A stretch of DNA of 64,000 nt from Alkalibacter mobilis. Its GTDB lineage: Bacteria; Bacillota; Clostridia; Eubacteriales; Alkalibacteraceae. The notes beneath the pieces were generated by a model. That model was not told the origin of the DNA, ran no database searches, and saw only the letters and a list, made by a program, of their open reading frames with translations. How positions within the stretch are numbered: position 1 is the stretch's first letter; every line of letters starts with the position of its first letter. Location: assembly GCF_015594845.1 (NCBI RefSeq), contig NZ_JADNRK010000004.1:1-64000 (forward strand), written 5' to 3'. Shown here one piece after another: positions 47,218-56,814 of this stretch. The translations under genes were made by a program, and so were the position numbers.

Positions 47218-47880
47218 TTAGTCCATCGCCATGGAAATAAATACCATGGACAACATTACGAAAATAAAACTCTGCAGCAATCCTGAGAAAATGTCAAAGT
47301 ACAGGTGGGCAAGGATGGGTATCCCGGCTGCGAAGAACATCAGATTCGTAAGTCCGCTGTAGATAAGTGACATGATAATGACTCCACCCAGCATGTTTCC
47401 GAACAAACGGAAGGACAATGATATGGGGTTTGCAAACTCGCCGATGATGTTGATGGGAAGAAGCAAAGGTATCGGTTCGATGAACCCTTTTAAAAACCCG
47501 CCTATCCCCTTTGATTTGATCGCGAAGAACTGTGTCATGAAGAAGGTCAACAGCGCCAAACCAAAAGTCATGGTCAAATCTGCAGTTGGAGGCCTCAAAG
47601 CCACCAGACCGAGTAGATTGGCAATGCCCAGATACATGAATAATGCCAGCATGTAAGGAGCGAAAGCCATGTTTTTTTTGCCCATTGTGTTTTCTGTCAG
47701 GTTGTCGATTGCACTTACCACCATCTCTGCCACAACCTGAAGCTTGCCGGGAACTTTTTTCATGTTCCTGGTGGATAGAAACGCAAAGATGATGATCAGT
47801 CCCATTACCAGCCAGGTGTTCACCATGGTTTCGGTTATGGGAAAGCCGAGTATTTCGGCGTAAATCTTTGGACCGCTCAT
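47218..47880 (-). CDS. atpB: ATP synthase a subunit
   Basis: A 220-residue integral membrane stator with five or six helices. [15 protein letters not shown] near residue 155 (SLSFRLFGNM contains the conserved arginine facing the c-ring) and a C-terminal SGLLQSFIFVMLSMVFIS are diagnostic. It forms the two half-channels for ion passage. It is upstream of the fused c gene, and AGAGGTG precedes the ATG. Confidence 0.96.
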   Translation of the reverse strand: MSGPKIYAEILGFPITETMVNTWLVMGLIIIFAFLSTRNMKKVPGKLQVVAEMVVSAIDNLTENTMGKKNMAFAPYMLALFMYLGIANLLGLVALRPPTADLTMTFGLALLTFFMTQFFAIKSKGIGGFLKGFIEPIPLLLPINIIGEFANPISLSFRLFGNMLGGVIIMSLIYSGLTNLMFFAAGIPILAHLYFDIFSGLLQSFIFVMLSMVFISMAMD

Positions 47881-47949
47881 TTTTTCACCTCTCGATTAAA
47901 AGTATTTTGTCATTTATTTCAAGCCGAATTTTATTTCGGCAAAGGGCAC

Positions 47950-48339
47950 CTACTTTTTGATTCCCGTATATATATTTAGTATGAATATCACGAATTTTAT
48001 AAGAAGAAGACCGATTACAGTACCGAGTACGTTCATGGTTTCATTGTTTATGGACACATAAAGGACCGCCCCTGCAAGAAGATATCTAACGAAATATCTG
48101 CTGGTGACGTATGCCTGAGCTTTGGATGCAGGCATTGACATGGATTTTTTGATGGTTAATTGCAGAAGCCTGAAATTAAGGATGCTGAATACCATCCCGA
48201 ACACCAGACCCATAAGAAGACTGGGACCGTCATCGCTTAGTAAAAACATGGCGGCGCCGATTACAGCACCGGCGATCACAGTTGCTTTGATTACCGTACT
48301 TGCTTCAAAATCATAGTTTGCTTTCTGAGTCATTTCCAT
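47950..48339 (-). CDS. atpI: ATP synthase I protein
   Basis: About 129 residues with four hydrophobic segments (ATVIAGAVIGAAMFLL, then LLMGLVFGMVFSILNF, YLLAGAVLYVSI and GLLLIKFVIFILNIY). This is the AtpI/UncI type, an assembly factor for the c-ring. The likely start is the ATG at 48339 (MEMTQ), with GAAGAGG upstream. The frame is open for 16 more codons inside atpZ. The overlap with atpZ implies coupled translation. Confidence 0.85.
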   Translation of the reverse strand: MEMTQKANYDFEASTVIKATVIAGAVIGAAMFLLSDDGPSLLMGLVFGMVFSILNFRLLQLTIKKSMSMPASKAQAYVTSRYFVRYLLAGAVLYVSINNETMNVLGTVIGLLLIKFVIFILNIYTGIKK

Positions 48340-48574
48340 TATCCTCTTCACTATCCTTTTCGTTGTTTCTTGAGGCTCTGGTTCCAATTACAAACATATT
48401 TCTCAATGCAGCCAAGACACCCATTATCGTCATTATGAATAAAAACAGATTTCCCGTTCCAAAGCGGCTGTCCAAATATTTCCCTATGAAAAAACATCCG
48501 GCTATGGGCACGAACATGGATATCCCCAGTTGGGTCAGCAAGGCCAAATTCGCCCAGGGGTTCTTTTTATTCAT
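48311..48574 (-). CDS. atpZ: AtpZ/AtpI-related F0F1-ATPase accessory protein
   Basis: An 87-residue protein with two hydrophobic segments (LALLTQLGISMFVPIAGCFFIG and LFLFIMTIMGVLAALRNMFVI) and a charged C-terminus. The GKYLDSRFGTG loop between the helices is typical of the AtpZ family (putative Mg2+/Ca2+ transport or ring assembly). It is the first gene of the atp operon, and the AtpI start overlaps its end. GAGGTG lies upstream of the ATG at 48574. Confidence 0.82.
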   Translation of the reverse strand: MNKKNPWANLALLTQLGISMFVPIAGCFFIGKYLDSRFGTGNLFLFIMTIMGVLAALRNMFVIGTRASRNNEKDSEEDNGNDSESKL

Positions 48575-48595
48575 CTTACACCTCGATTTTGGTTA

Positions 48596-48622
48596 ATTAT
48601 ATGTCAATTCCATTTGGAATTG
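48596..48622 (-). promoter_or_regulatory. Candidate atp promoter with an 18-base palindrome
   Basis: TATAAT on the minus strand (48596-48601) is adjacent to the perfect palindrome CAATTCCA-TT-TGGAATTG (48605-48622), which covers the -20 to -35 zone. The -35 itself is poor. The palindrome could be an operator or activator site. Confidence 0.4.
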
Positions 48623-48759
48623 CGTAAATCCACTTTGCATTTGCTTGATATTTATATTGTAAAACGATGAAAAAGCATTCATTTTTGATCAGATTGTACT
48701 GCTGTATATACAAGTAGTTATTTTATTCTACTACATGAATGTTAAATTTACAACAATTA

Positions 48760-49200
48760 TTATGCCTTATCTACAATTATTTTTGCTTCCGCAAGAAATC
48801 TCAGAGACATGTAATCGGGATAATCTCCACTGTAGACTATTCTTTTTATTCCGCTGTTTATTATCATCTTGGCGCACAATATGCATGGAGAATGGGTTAT
48901 GTATATTGTTGAATCTTTGATGCTGACGCCGTGCATGGCGGATTGTATGATGGCATTTTGTTCTGCATGGATCCCCCTGCAAAGTTCGTGTCTGGATCCG
49001 GAAGGTATGTTCATCTCTTCTCTCAGGCACCCAACTTCGCCGCAGTGTGCGATCCCGCTGGGAGCTCCGTTGTATCCGGTGGCTATTATTCTCTTATCCT
49101 TGACTATTATGGCGGCAACCTGCCTTCTGAGGCATGTGGACCTTTTTTTGACCACCTGAAGTATCTCTAAAAAATATTCATCCCACGAGGGTCTATCCAT
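48760..49200 (-). CDS. comEB: dCMP deaminase family protein (ComEB-like)
   Basis: A 146-residue zinc deaminase. The active site is [12 protein letters not shown] near residue 85 (HAE) and [15 protein letters not shown] near 115 (PCxxC). [11 protein letters not shown] at the start and [12 protein letters not shown] are family features. It makes dUMP from dCMP. The start is the ATG at 49200 with AGGAG 9 bases upstream; an ATG three codons earlier abuts the site. It precedes the atp genes, as in many Firmicutes. Confidence 0.93.
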   Translation of the reverse strand: MDRPSWDEYFLEILQVVKKRSTCLRRQVAAIIVKDKRIIATGYNGAPSGIAHCGEVGCLREEMNIPSGSRHELCRGIHAEQNAIIQSAMHGVSIKDSTIYITHSPCILCAKMIINSGIKRIVYSGDYPDYMSLRFLAEAKIIVDKA

Positions 49201-49408
49201 TTCAAACATCTCCTGACGAAATTATTCAAACAATTGTATACAATGTACTGTGGACACGATTACAAACTGTGGCTTAAGTATAATCCCTATTATAACGTGT
49301 ATCAATGTTAAAAACAATCTCTTCACACTATCGCCGTTTTGTCGTCAATCCCATTATAGTGGAAATATCAAAATCAGTCCGTTGCATGAGATACGGTTTG
49401 GATCATAT

Positions 49409-49446
49409 AAAAAAAAGACAGTGTACCAATAAAAATGGTCACTGTC
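49409..49446 (-). terminator. Rho-independent terminator of the upp operon
   Basis: GACAGTG pairs with CACTGTC (plus ACC/GGT and a one-base bulge) and is followed by eight T residues on the minus strand. It starts 20 bases after the upp stop and separates upp from comEB. Confidence 0.92.
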
Positions 49447-49465
49447 CGTTATCATTGCAATCAAA

Positions 49466-50107
<642 letters not shown>

Positions 50108-50557
50108 TTATTTATTGTATTTGGATTCCAAATCTTTTATCTTGTTGACTCTTCTTTCGTGTCTGCCGCCTTCAAAGTCGGTTTTAAGCCAGGTATCGAC
50201 TATTTCCAAGGCAAGATCGGTTCCAAGAACCCTTCCGCCCAGGGCAAGAATGTTCGCATCGTTGTGTGCTCTAGACATTTTTGCGGAGAATGTATCGCTT
50301 ACCAAAGCCGCTCTTATTCCCGGTATTTTGTTGGCGGAAATAGAGATCCCAAGACCTGTGCCGCAGACGATTATTCCCTTCTCGGATTCTCCGTCCTTTA
50401 CGGACAGCGCCACTTTCTCGCCGATTTCAGGGTAATCCACCGATTCGGTATCGTATGCTCCAAAATCTTCAACTTCGTAGTTTTTATCAAGCAGGTATTC
50501 TTTTACAGTCTCTTTCAGTTGGAATCCGCCGTGATCTGATCCTATTGCGATTTTCAT
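50108..50557 (-). CDS. rpiB: Ribose-5-phosphate isomerase B
   Basis: A 149-residue RpiB/LacAB-family isomerase: KIAIGSDHGGFQLKETVKEY at the start, GIIVCGTGLGISISANKI near residue 65 with the catalytic Cys, and SRAHNDANILALGGRVLG near 95. It interconverts ribose-5-P and ribulose-5-P, and ribulose-5-P is also the substrate of TarJ. The start is the ATG at 50557 with CAGGAG at normal spacing. Confidence 0.95.
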   Translation of the reverse strand: MKIAIGSDHGGFQLKETVKEYLLDKNYEVEDFGAYDTESVDYPEIGEKVALSVKDGESEKGIIVCGTGLGISISANKIPGIRAALVSDTFSAKMSRAHNDANILALGGRVLGTDLALEIVDTWLKTDFEGGRHERRVNKIKDLESKYNK

Positions 50558-50574
50558 GCTTATCATCTCCTGAT

Positions 50575-51033
50575 TTATATTTTTTTATTTTCAACCAAAG
50601 TTTTAATGGTTTTTTGCAGTTCATATGCGGTTTTTCTGTATGTGCTGAGTCCTGACCCAAAGGGGTCGGAAATATCTATGTAGAAATTCTCTTCAGCCTG
50701 TTCCTTGATGGTAGTGATCTTGAATGCATATCCGGGAAACAGATGGTGAAGATGGGACTTTTGAGTCCGGGTCATGGTCAAGACCATGTCTGCATCTGCA
50801 ATCAGCTTTTCATCTATCTGTTTGGAAACGTGGCCTGAAATGTCTATCCCCATTTCTCCCACGGCTTCGATGGCCTTGGGATTTGCCCCTTCACTATAAT
50901 ATACGGATGTGCCTGCAGAATCAATGGATATTTGATCTTTAAGACCCTCTTTTTCAATGATCTGCTCAAAAATACCCTTTGCCATGCTGCTTCTGCATGT
51001 ATTTCCCGTACAAACCAAAAGTATTCTTTTCAT
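50575..51033 (-). CDS. ywlE: Low-molecular-weight phosphatase, YwlE (arginine-phosphatase) type
   Basis: A 152-residue LMW-PTP. The catalytic loop CTGNTCRS (Cys8 to Arg14) starts the protein, and a SDPFGSG loop carries the general acid. The threonine in the GNTCR position is what distinguishes protein-arginine phosphatase YwlE from tyrosine phosphatases, which usually have isoleucine there. It would reverse McsB-type arginine phosphorylation. It overlaps sua5 regionally in operon order. The ATG at 51033 has GGGGA upstream. Confidence 0.88.
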   Translation of the reverse strand: MKRILLVCTGNTCRSSMAKGIFEQIIEKEGLKDQISIDSAGTSVYYSEGANPKAIEAVGEMGIDISGHVSKQIDEKLIADADMVLTMTRTQKSHLHHLFPGYAFKITTIKEQAEENFYIDISDPFGSGLSTYRKTAYELQKTIKTLVENKKI

Positions 51034-51062
51034 CTTTTCCCCCTGTGTATCCGCTGTTAAAT

Positions 51063-52127
51063 TCAAACGGTCACTATGTTGTAACCGGCAGCTTTTGACA
51101 GCCTGTTGTTTACAGCCAAGAATTTTTCTTCATCTTCAAAAAGCGGTGCAAGTATTGTATCCGCCTTGATTTGATTGCACTTTCTCAGGGAACTGTAAAG
51201 TCGCTCCATTATTTCTTGCGGGCTGTTGATGGATCCCATGTCGATGACAGCATATCCTGCAAATTCATCTAAAAATTCCGTGGGCACCAATGCCACTCGA
51301 TTCTCTTCTGAGAAGTTCTCGTCTTCAAGGATACTCTTCATCCTATAAATTACCCCTTGGATGGGTCCTTTAACCAAAATCATTTTACCTTCAGGTGCAT
51401 AATGTCTGTATTTCATTCCGGGAGCTTTTGGAGTTTCCCCCTCCTTGAGACTCTCTTTTACACCTTTGTCGATTTTCACTTCTCCAACAACATCCTGAAG
51501 TTGTGCAAGACTTATGCCCCCCGGTCTGAGAAGTACAGGCACCTCTTCTGTCACGTCCACCACCGTCGATTCAAGCCCTATCCTTGACCGTTGTGATGAA
51601 ATGATCACATCCACCCTGCCGTCTAAATCTTCTATTACGTGAGCCGCACTTGTAGGGGATGGTTTTCCCGACAGGTTGGCACTTGGAGCGGCCAAAGGAA
51701 CTCCTGCTGCTTCTATCAAAGCCATTGCGACAGGGTGATCGGGCATCCTTACTGCTACGGTATCAAGCCCTCCGGTCGTTTCCAATGGAACTTCCGGCGT
51801 CTTTTTCATGACCAGGGTAAGTGGTCCGGGCCAAAATTCTTCCATCAAGGCTCTGGCTTTGGAGCTTACGTGGACCGTAAGTTTCTTCAACATTTCCAGA
51901 TTGCTTATGTGCAGTATCATGGGATTGTCTGAAGGTCTGCCCTTTGCCGTATATATCTTCTTGACACTGTCGGCTCTCATGCCGTCTGCGCCAAGGCCGT
52001 ATACGGTCTCGGTAGGGAAAACCACGGTTCCTCCGCCTTTTATGACCTCTGCGGCGTATTGGATTTTTTCCCGTTCATCATTGCGTGCAAGATCGTCAGA
52101 TTCTATTTTTATTATTTTTGTATTCAT
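51063..52127 (-). CDS. sua5: Threonylcarbamoyl-AMP synthase (Sua5/TsaC)
   Basis: A 354-residue Sua5. The N-terminal TsaC domain has the YrdC motif KGGGTVVFPTETVYGLGAD near residue 30 and YTAKGRPSDNPMILHI, then LAAPSANLSGKPSPT near 150 and IGLESTVVDV. The C-terminal Sua5 domain (about 230-354) follows. It makes threonylcarbamoyl-AMP for tRNA t6A37. The prfA-sua5-ywlE-rpiB order is the common Firmicutes arrangement, here broken by a repeat cluster between prfA and sua5. Confidence 0.95.
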   Translation of the reverse strand: MNTKIIKIESDDLARNDEREKIQYAAEVIKGGGTVVFPTETVYGLGADGMRADSVKKIYTAKGRPSDNPMILHISNLEMLKKLTVHVSSKARALMEEFWPGPLTLVMKKTPEVPLETTGGLDTVAVRMPDHPVAMALIEAAGVPLAAPSANLSGKPSPTSAAHVIEDLDGRVDVIISSQRSRIGLESTVVDVTEEVPVLLRPGGISLAQLQDVVGEVKIDKGVKESLKEGETPKAPGMKYRHYAPEGKMILVKGPIQGVIYRMKSILEDENFSEENRVALVPTEFLDEFAGYAVIDMGSINSPQEIMERLYSSLRKCNQIKADTILAPLFEDEEKFLAVNNRLSKAAGYNIVTV

Positions 52128-52171
52128 ATTATTCCTGCTTCCGTTTAGTGCTGATTATTCTATTGCTAAGT

Positions 52172-52424
52172 AGATCCTTCGACAAGCTCAGGATGACAAG
52201 CATTATAGATCGTCATTCTGATCAAAACGCAGTGAAGAGAAGAATCTACTTAGTTCAGGTCTTTAATTAGATACTTCATTTCACTCAGTATGACGTAATT
52301 GAATTGGTCCTTCGACAAGCTCAAGATGACAAGCATCATAGATCGTCATTCTGATCAAAACGCAGTGAAGAGAAGAATCTACTCAATATGACGTAATTGA
52401 ATCGATCCTTCGACAAGCTCAGGT
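52172..52424. repeat. Dispersed bipartite repeat cluster between sua5 and prfA
   Basis: Left units and a variant right unit (GTCATTCTGATC ... GTGAAGAGAAGAATCT) occur twice, with a 140-150 base period. Together with the hairpin at 52451 this fills the 350-base gap; no gene is seen. Confidence 0.88.
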
Positions 52425-52450
52425 GCCGGTAGGGACGGGTCCACATAATC

Positions 52451-52480
52451 ACAGAGAAATCCCTTTCGAAATTTCTCTGT
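52451..52480. terminator. Hairpin after prfA, without a T-tract
   Basis: ACAGAGAAAT (52451-52460) pairs with ATTTCTCTGT (52471-52480) over a 10-base loop, 5 bases after the prfA stop. No T-run follows on the minus strand, so it may only protect the 3' end. Confidence 0.4.
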
Positions 52481-52485
52481 CAAGT

Positions 52486-53550
52486 TTACTGCATTTTCAG
52501 TTTTTCAGCCTGATCAGTCGTAGTAAGTCCGTCGATCATTTCATCCAAGGCACCGTCTAAAAACTCTTCGAGCTTGTACAGGGTAAGTCCGATCCTATGG
52601 TCGGTTATCCTTCCCTGAGGATAGTTGTACGTTCTGATCCTCTCGCTTCTGTCACCTGTTCCTACCTGGCTTTTTCTGTTTTGAGCCTGTTCGGCATTTT
52701 GCTTTTCCTGCTCGATCTCATAAAGCCTGGTTTTAAGGATCTTCATTGCCTTTTCCTTGTTCTTGAGTTGGCTTTTTTCATCCTGGCAGGTAACTACCAA
52801 TCCTGTAGGAACGTGGGTAAGTCTTACCGCAGAGTCCGTGGTGTTAACGCTCTGACCGCCATTTCCGGAAGATCTGTACACATCAACTCTTATGTCATTC
52901 TGATTGATTTCAATTTCAACGTCTTCAGCTTCCGGCAGTACCGCAACCGTAGCGGTGGAAGTATGTATCCTTCCCCCCGATTCCGTGGCCGGTATCCTTT
53001 GGACCCTGTGAACGCCGCTTTCGTATTTTAATCTGCTGTACGCTCCGTCTGCATCTATCAAGAATATTATCTCCTTGATCCCGCCCATGTCCGGAATGTT
53101 GGAGCTCATTATTTCGTATTTCCAGCCGTTTCTCTCGGCGTATCTGGTGTACATCCTGTAAAGTTCGCCGGCAAACAAAGCCGCTTCACTTCCGCCTGCA
53201 CCTGCTCTGATTTCGACCATTACTCCCTTGTCGTCGTTAGGGTCTTTAGGCAACAACAAAATCCTGAGACTTTCCTCAAGCTCTTCTTTTCTTTCGTTAA
53301 GCTCGGAAAGTTCCGACTCCACCATATCCTTAAAATCTTTGTCCAGTTTGTCTCTAAGCATTTCTTTTGACTCTTCTATGCCTTTTTCAACCTTTTTGTA
53401 CTCCTTGTACTGATTTACTATGGGCTCAAGATGAGAGTGCTCCTTGACGTACTTTCTCCAATTGTCCTGATCTGCTATTATATCCGGATCGCTCAGCTTT
53501 TCGCCAAGTTCCTCGTATTTTGATTCTATAAATTCCAATTTATCAAGCAT
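52486..53550 (-). CDS. prfA: Peptide chain release factor 1
   Basis: A 354-residue class I release factor. The stop-codon-recognition tripeptide lies in the middle, and the GGQ motif is in [20 protein letters not shown] near residue 230. YREMYTRYA-like [16 protein letters not shown] and [15 protein letters not shown] are typical RF1. The ATG at 53550 has GGAGG; a TTG five codons earlier falls inside the site and is rejected. It probably starts its own transcript. Confidence 0.96.
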   Translation of the reverse strand: MLDKLEFIESKYEELGEKLSDPDIIADQDNWRKYVKEHSHLEPIVNQYKEYKKVEKGIEESKEMLRDKLDKDFKDMVESELSELNERKEELEESLRILLLPKDPNDDKGVMVEIRAGAGGSEAALFAGELYRMYTRYAERNGWKYEIMSSNIPDMGGIKEIIFLIDADGAYSRLKYESGVHRVQRIPATESGGRIHTSTATVAVLPEAEDVEIEINQNDIRVDVYRSSGNGGQSVNTTDSAVRLTHVPTGLVVTCQDEKSQLKNKEKAMKILKTRLYEIEQEKQNAEQAQNRKSQVGTGDRSERIRTYNYPQGRITDHRIGLTLYKLEEFLDGALDEMIDGLTTTDQAEKLKMQ

Positions 53551-53618
53551 TTTTTCATCCTCCAATTAACTTCACGTTGGGATTATACCACTATTCGCCT
53601 TTCAATACAATCACATAG

Positions 53619-54146
53619 CTAGTAGAAGAAGTATCCAAAAGCTCCCATTGTCAAAAGGATTATGATGGGATTGACCCTTTTGATGGCCGACAGCAAGAAT
53701 GTAACTATTGCTATGGCTATCCCCATGTAATCGACGATTGCGTCCTCGATCAAAAGAAATCCCGCCGATGCGATCATTCCTATTACCACCGGTCTGATGA
53801 ACTCCAGCGCTCTTCTTACATATAATGAATCTTTGAATTTATTAAAATAGTGGCTCAACAGATACACGATCACCGATGAAGGCAGTATCACTCCCAAAGT
53901 CGCAATTATACCTCCCCAGGCCGTTCCGCTTAAACGATAACCCAAAAATGTGGCCATATTGACGGCGATGACTCCGGGAGTCATCTCGGCCACCCCGACG
54001 ATGTCAAGAAACTCCGCCGCAGACATCCAGCCCTGAACGTTTATGATCTCCCTTTGCATGATGGGGATCATTGCGTATCCGCCGCCGAAAGTAAACATAC
54101 CGATCTTAAAAAATGTGACGAACACTTCGATTATTGCATCGAACAT
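53619..54146 (-). CDS. Chromate transporter family protein (half-size, second of pair)
   Basis: A 175-residue half-size ChrA with six hydrophobic segments. FKIGMFTFGGGYAMIPIMQ near residue 13 and VAEMTPGVIAVNMATFLGY near 50 are the CHR-domain motifs. Two half-size genes in tandem form a heteromeric CHR transporter in Firmicutes. The substrate in a strain not exposed to chromate is uncertain; sulfate-analogue or anion export is possible. It is separated by three bases from its partner. Confidence 0.85.
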   Translation of the reverse strand: MFDAIIEVFVTFFKIGMFTFGGGYAMIPIMQREIINVQGWMSAAEFLDIVGVAEMTPGVIAVNMATFLGYRLSGTAWGGIIATLGVILPSSVIVYLLSHYFNKFKDSLYVRRALEFIRPVVIGMIASAGFLLIEDAIVDYMGIAIAIVTFLLSAIKRVNPIIILLTMGAFGYFFY

Positions 54147-54149
54147 GAA

Positions 54150-54692
54150 TTAGCGCCTCCTTTCGAGGTACTTCTGAAACAGCACCCCCAAAAGTGCGGC
54201 CCCGCCTATGACAATGACCGGATCTACTTTTATAAAACTGATCAGAGCGAAAGACAGGATGGATAAAGTGTACCATGTCCATCTGAGCCTGTTTTTTTTG
54301 ACCAGATTGAAAACCGCAGCAAACATCAGACCTACTACAGCCGGTCTGATTCCACTGAATATGGGATTTGCAAATTCCAAGCTCCGAAACTTTTCATAAT
54401 TTGCGGCCAGTATCAGGATTATCACCACCGGTGATATTATTACGCCGACAACTGCGGCAATTATGCCTTTGACTCCCGCCACATGATAACCCGTGTATAC
54501 GGCGCTGTTGACAGCAAGTGGTCCGGGTGAAGCAGTAGCCACCGTCAGCATGTTCAAAAAATCCTGGTCGGTGAACCATTTCTTTTTATTTATGAATTCA
54601 TCCTCAAAGAGTGGGAGCATGGCATAACCCCCGCCTACTGTAAATGCACCTATTTTAAAAAACGATTTGAATATTTCGAATAAGATCTTCAT
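54150..54692 (-). CDS. Chromate transporter family protein (half-size, first of pair)
   Basis: About 180 residues with six hydrophobic segments. FKIGAFTVGGGYAMLPLFEDE near residue 13 and TVATASPGPLAVNSAVYTGY near 50 are the CHR motifs. It is a paralogue of the downstream gene. The start is the ATG at 54692, with AAGGAGGG upstream; the frame is open 13 codons further without a site. Confidence 0.85.
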   Translation of the reverse strand: MKILFEIFKSFFKIGAFTVGGGYAMLPLFEDEFINKKKWFTDQDFLNMLTVATASPGPLAVNSAVYTGYHVAGVKGIIAAVVGVIISPVVIILILAANYEKFRSLEFANPIFSGIRPAVVGLMFAAVFNLVKKNRLRWTWYTLSILSFALISFIKVDPVIVIGGAALLGVLFQKYLERRR

Positions 54693-54777
54693 TTTCCCTC
54701 CTTCGAAACTTATATGTCCTTTTACGGTCAAAAACCCACTTCTTTTGCGGACTGGCCGAAATCAAAGTGGGCACGTT

Positions 54778-55212
54778 TCATATAGCCTCTTCTTTTATGA
54801 TGCTATCTTTTTTCAACAAATAATCTATAACTTCCTGTCTGGTGATGATGCCAATAAAGACCCCGTCATCATCAGTTATGGGAACAAAATTCTGGGTTTT
54901 GCTAAGTTCGATGATGATGCCCAGATCTTCGTTTATTCCCGCCGATTGTACCTTGCGCTTTCTTTTTATGTCCTTTAAGGTAAACTTGCGGGTATTGTCA
55001 AAATTCATACCGGGGTTATTCTTGATTTCCCAAAGGAGATCCCCTTCGGTCAACGTCCCTACATACCTGCCCTTTTCGTTTATAATGGGAATGGCGCTGT
55101 AAGCATTTTCTTCCATGACATCAAGTGCAAATTGTACTGAGCAGTTGTTGGGTAGAAAAACCACGTCTCTTTTTGGAACAAGCAAAAATAAAATGCTATC
55201 CAAATCCTTCAC
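54778..55212 (-). CDS. Tandem CBS-domain protein
   Basis: A 144-residue protein made almost entirely of two CBS motifs. Each ends in the usual IIxKRYVGxLTEGDLL-like form (AIPIINEKGRYVGTLTEGDLLW near residue 40 and FVPITDDDGVFIGIITRQEVI near 110). Such proteins bind adenine nucleotides and regulate partners. No partner domain is fused. The start is ambiguous: GTG at 55212 or TTG three codons in, where the ribosome-binding site fits better. Confidence 0.8.
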   Translation of the reverse strand: MKDLDSILFLLVPKRDVVFLPNNCSVQFALDVMEENAYSAIPIINEKGRYVGTLTEGDLLWEIKNNPGMNFDNTRKFTLKDIKRKRKVQSAGINEDLGIIIELSKTQNFVPITDDDGVFIGIITRQEVIDYLLKKDSIIKEEAI

Positions 55213-55237
55213 CTCTTTGTATAGTGATCATACTATC

Positions 55238-55243
55238 ATTATA
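55238..55243 (-). promoter_or_regulatory. Candidate -10 for the CBS gene
   Basis: TATAAT on the minus strand, about 25 bases before the coding start. No good -35 at 17 bases; the call is weak. Confidence 0.35.
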
Positions 55244-55305
55244 CACCATTATAAAGGTTATAGCTTAACTAGATCTTAACAAACTCTCATTTTATCATTT
55301 TTTGT

Positions 55306-56415
55306 TTAAACAAGGTTCTCGGGATTAAGACCTTCCAACCTTGGGTGGACGAAGTATCCGTCTTTTCTGATCAGAACATCGTCAAAATAAATTTCTCCGC
55401 CACCGTACTCTTTTGTCTGTATGCACACGAGATCCCAGTGCACTGCAGATTGATTTCCATTTGAAGCATCTTCGTAGCACATTCCCGGAGTAAAGTGGAA
55501 ACTGCCCATTATCTTTTCATCGAACAAAATGTCGTTCATTGGACCCAGTATGTACGGATTTACCCCAATGGCAAACTCTCCTATGTATCTTGCGCCCTCA
55601 TCGGTATCCAATACCTGATTTATCTTTTCTGTGTTGTTGGCCGTAGCTTCTATGATTTTACCGTCTTTGAAAGTAAATTTCACGTTTTCATAAGTAAAAC
55701 CCTGATACTGGGATGGTGCATTATATGATAGAACTCCGTTTACCGAGTCCTTGACAGGAGCTGCATAAACTTCTCCGTCTGGAATGTTGAGTTTTCCGTC
55801 GCACTTTACAGCTGGTATGTCTTTTATGGAAAATTCCAGGTCTGTTCCCGGTCCGGTTATCCTTACCTTGTCAGTTTCATTCATCATTTCAAGCAAGGGA
55901 TCCATGGCCTTGGACATCTTGTTGTAATCCAGATTGCACACCTTGAAATAAAAATCTTCAAAGGATTCTATGCTCGATCCTGCAAGTTGAGCCATGGAAG
56001 CGTTTGGATATCTTAAAACGACCCATTTTGTATTGTTGACCCTTTCATCCGTAACAGGTCTTGTCAGCTTGCTGTACATGGCCATCTTGTCAGCCGGGAC
56101 GTCGGCCAGTTCAGTTATGTTGTCAGATGCTCTTACACCTATGTAGGCATCCATCATTTTCATCTGATAAAGTTCATAATCATTCAATATTTTAAGCTGC
56201 TCTTCCTTTGCATCGAGCAACAGCTCCCTGTTTATTGAACTGTCCACAATGGATACAAAAGGGTAGCCCCCTTTGGCGTGGACTTCTTTTACGAGTTGGC
56301 GAACCAGAGGCTTCGCACTTTCTCCATTTACCCAAATGAGTACTTTTTCTCCTTCTTTTACCTCGCAGGAGTAGTTTACAAGGTTGTGAGCCAGTTTTTT
56401 TATTCTTTCGTCCAT
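55306..56415 (-). CDS. M29-family aminopeptidase (AmpS/aminopeptidase T-like)
   Basis: A 369-residue metallopeptidase. The C-terminal metal region has GEFAIGVNPYI near residue 280, FDEKIMGSFHF near 305, and SAVHWDLVCIQT near 332, holding the His-x-Asp ligands of M29. These enzymes release N-terminal residues in the cytoplasm. The length and the start MDERIKKLAHNLVNYS are normal. It stands alone, followed by the CBS gene 90 bases later on the same strand. Confidence 0.92.
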   Translation of the reverse strand: MDERIKKLAHNLVNYSCEVKEGEKVLIWVNGESAKPLVRQLVKEVHAKGGYPFVSIVDSSINRELLLDAKEEQLKILNDYELYQMKMMDAYIGVRASDNITELADVPADKMAMYSKLTRPVTDERVNNTKWVVLRYPNASMAQLAGSSIESFEDFYFKVCNLDYNKMSKAMDPLLEMMNETDKVRITGPGTDLEFSIKDIPAVKCDGKLNIPDGEVYAAPVKDSVNGVLSYNAPSQYQGFTYENVKFTFKDGKIIEATANNTEKINQVLDTDEGARYIGEFAIGVNPYILGPMNDILFDEKIMGSFHFTPGMCYEDASNGNQSAVHWDLVCIQTKEYGGGEIYFDDVLIRKDGYFVHPRLEGLNPENLV

Positions 56416-56450
56416 TTTGTTGCCCCTTTCGTTTGTTTTAATAATTGAGT

Positions 56451-56804
56451 AGATCCTTCACATTCGTTCAGGATGACAAACACTATGAATCGTCATTCTG
56501 ATCAGAGTTTACCGAGGGAAGAATCTATTTAGTTTGATTTTTGATAAGCTACTTCGCTTCACTCAGTATGACAGCATTTACAAGATCCTTCGACAAGATC
56601 AGTATGACGGTTTATGATACTTGATGAGCCTCTTCACATTTGTTCAGGGTGACAATCGCTATGGATCGCCATTCTGACCAGAGTTTACCGAGGGAAGAAT
56701 CTATTTAGTTTGATTTTTGATAAGCTACTTCGCTTCACTCAGAATGACGGCATTTACAAGATCCTTCAACAAGATCGGTATGACGGTTTATGATACTTGA
56801 TGAG
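56451..56804. repeat. Dispersed repeat cluster between the M29 peptidase and hexokinase, with a 176-base tandem duplication
   Basis: The region holds divergent left (AGATCCTTCACATTCG ... CAGGATGAC) and right (GTCATTCTGATCAGAG ... GGAAGAATCT) units. A block including TTTACCGAGGGAAGAATCTA recurs with a period of about 176 bases. It accounts for the whole 400-base gap; no gene or clear promoter is visible. Confidence 0.85.
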
Positions 56805-56814
56805 TTCCATAGTT

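Noticed and set aside
52085-52270. Small plus-strand ORF reading into the sua5-prfA repeats
   Set aside because: Its middle is translated repeat (RSFDKLRMT) and its start lies antisense to sua5; no site or family match.
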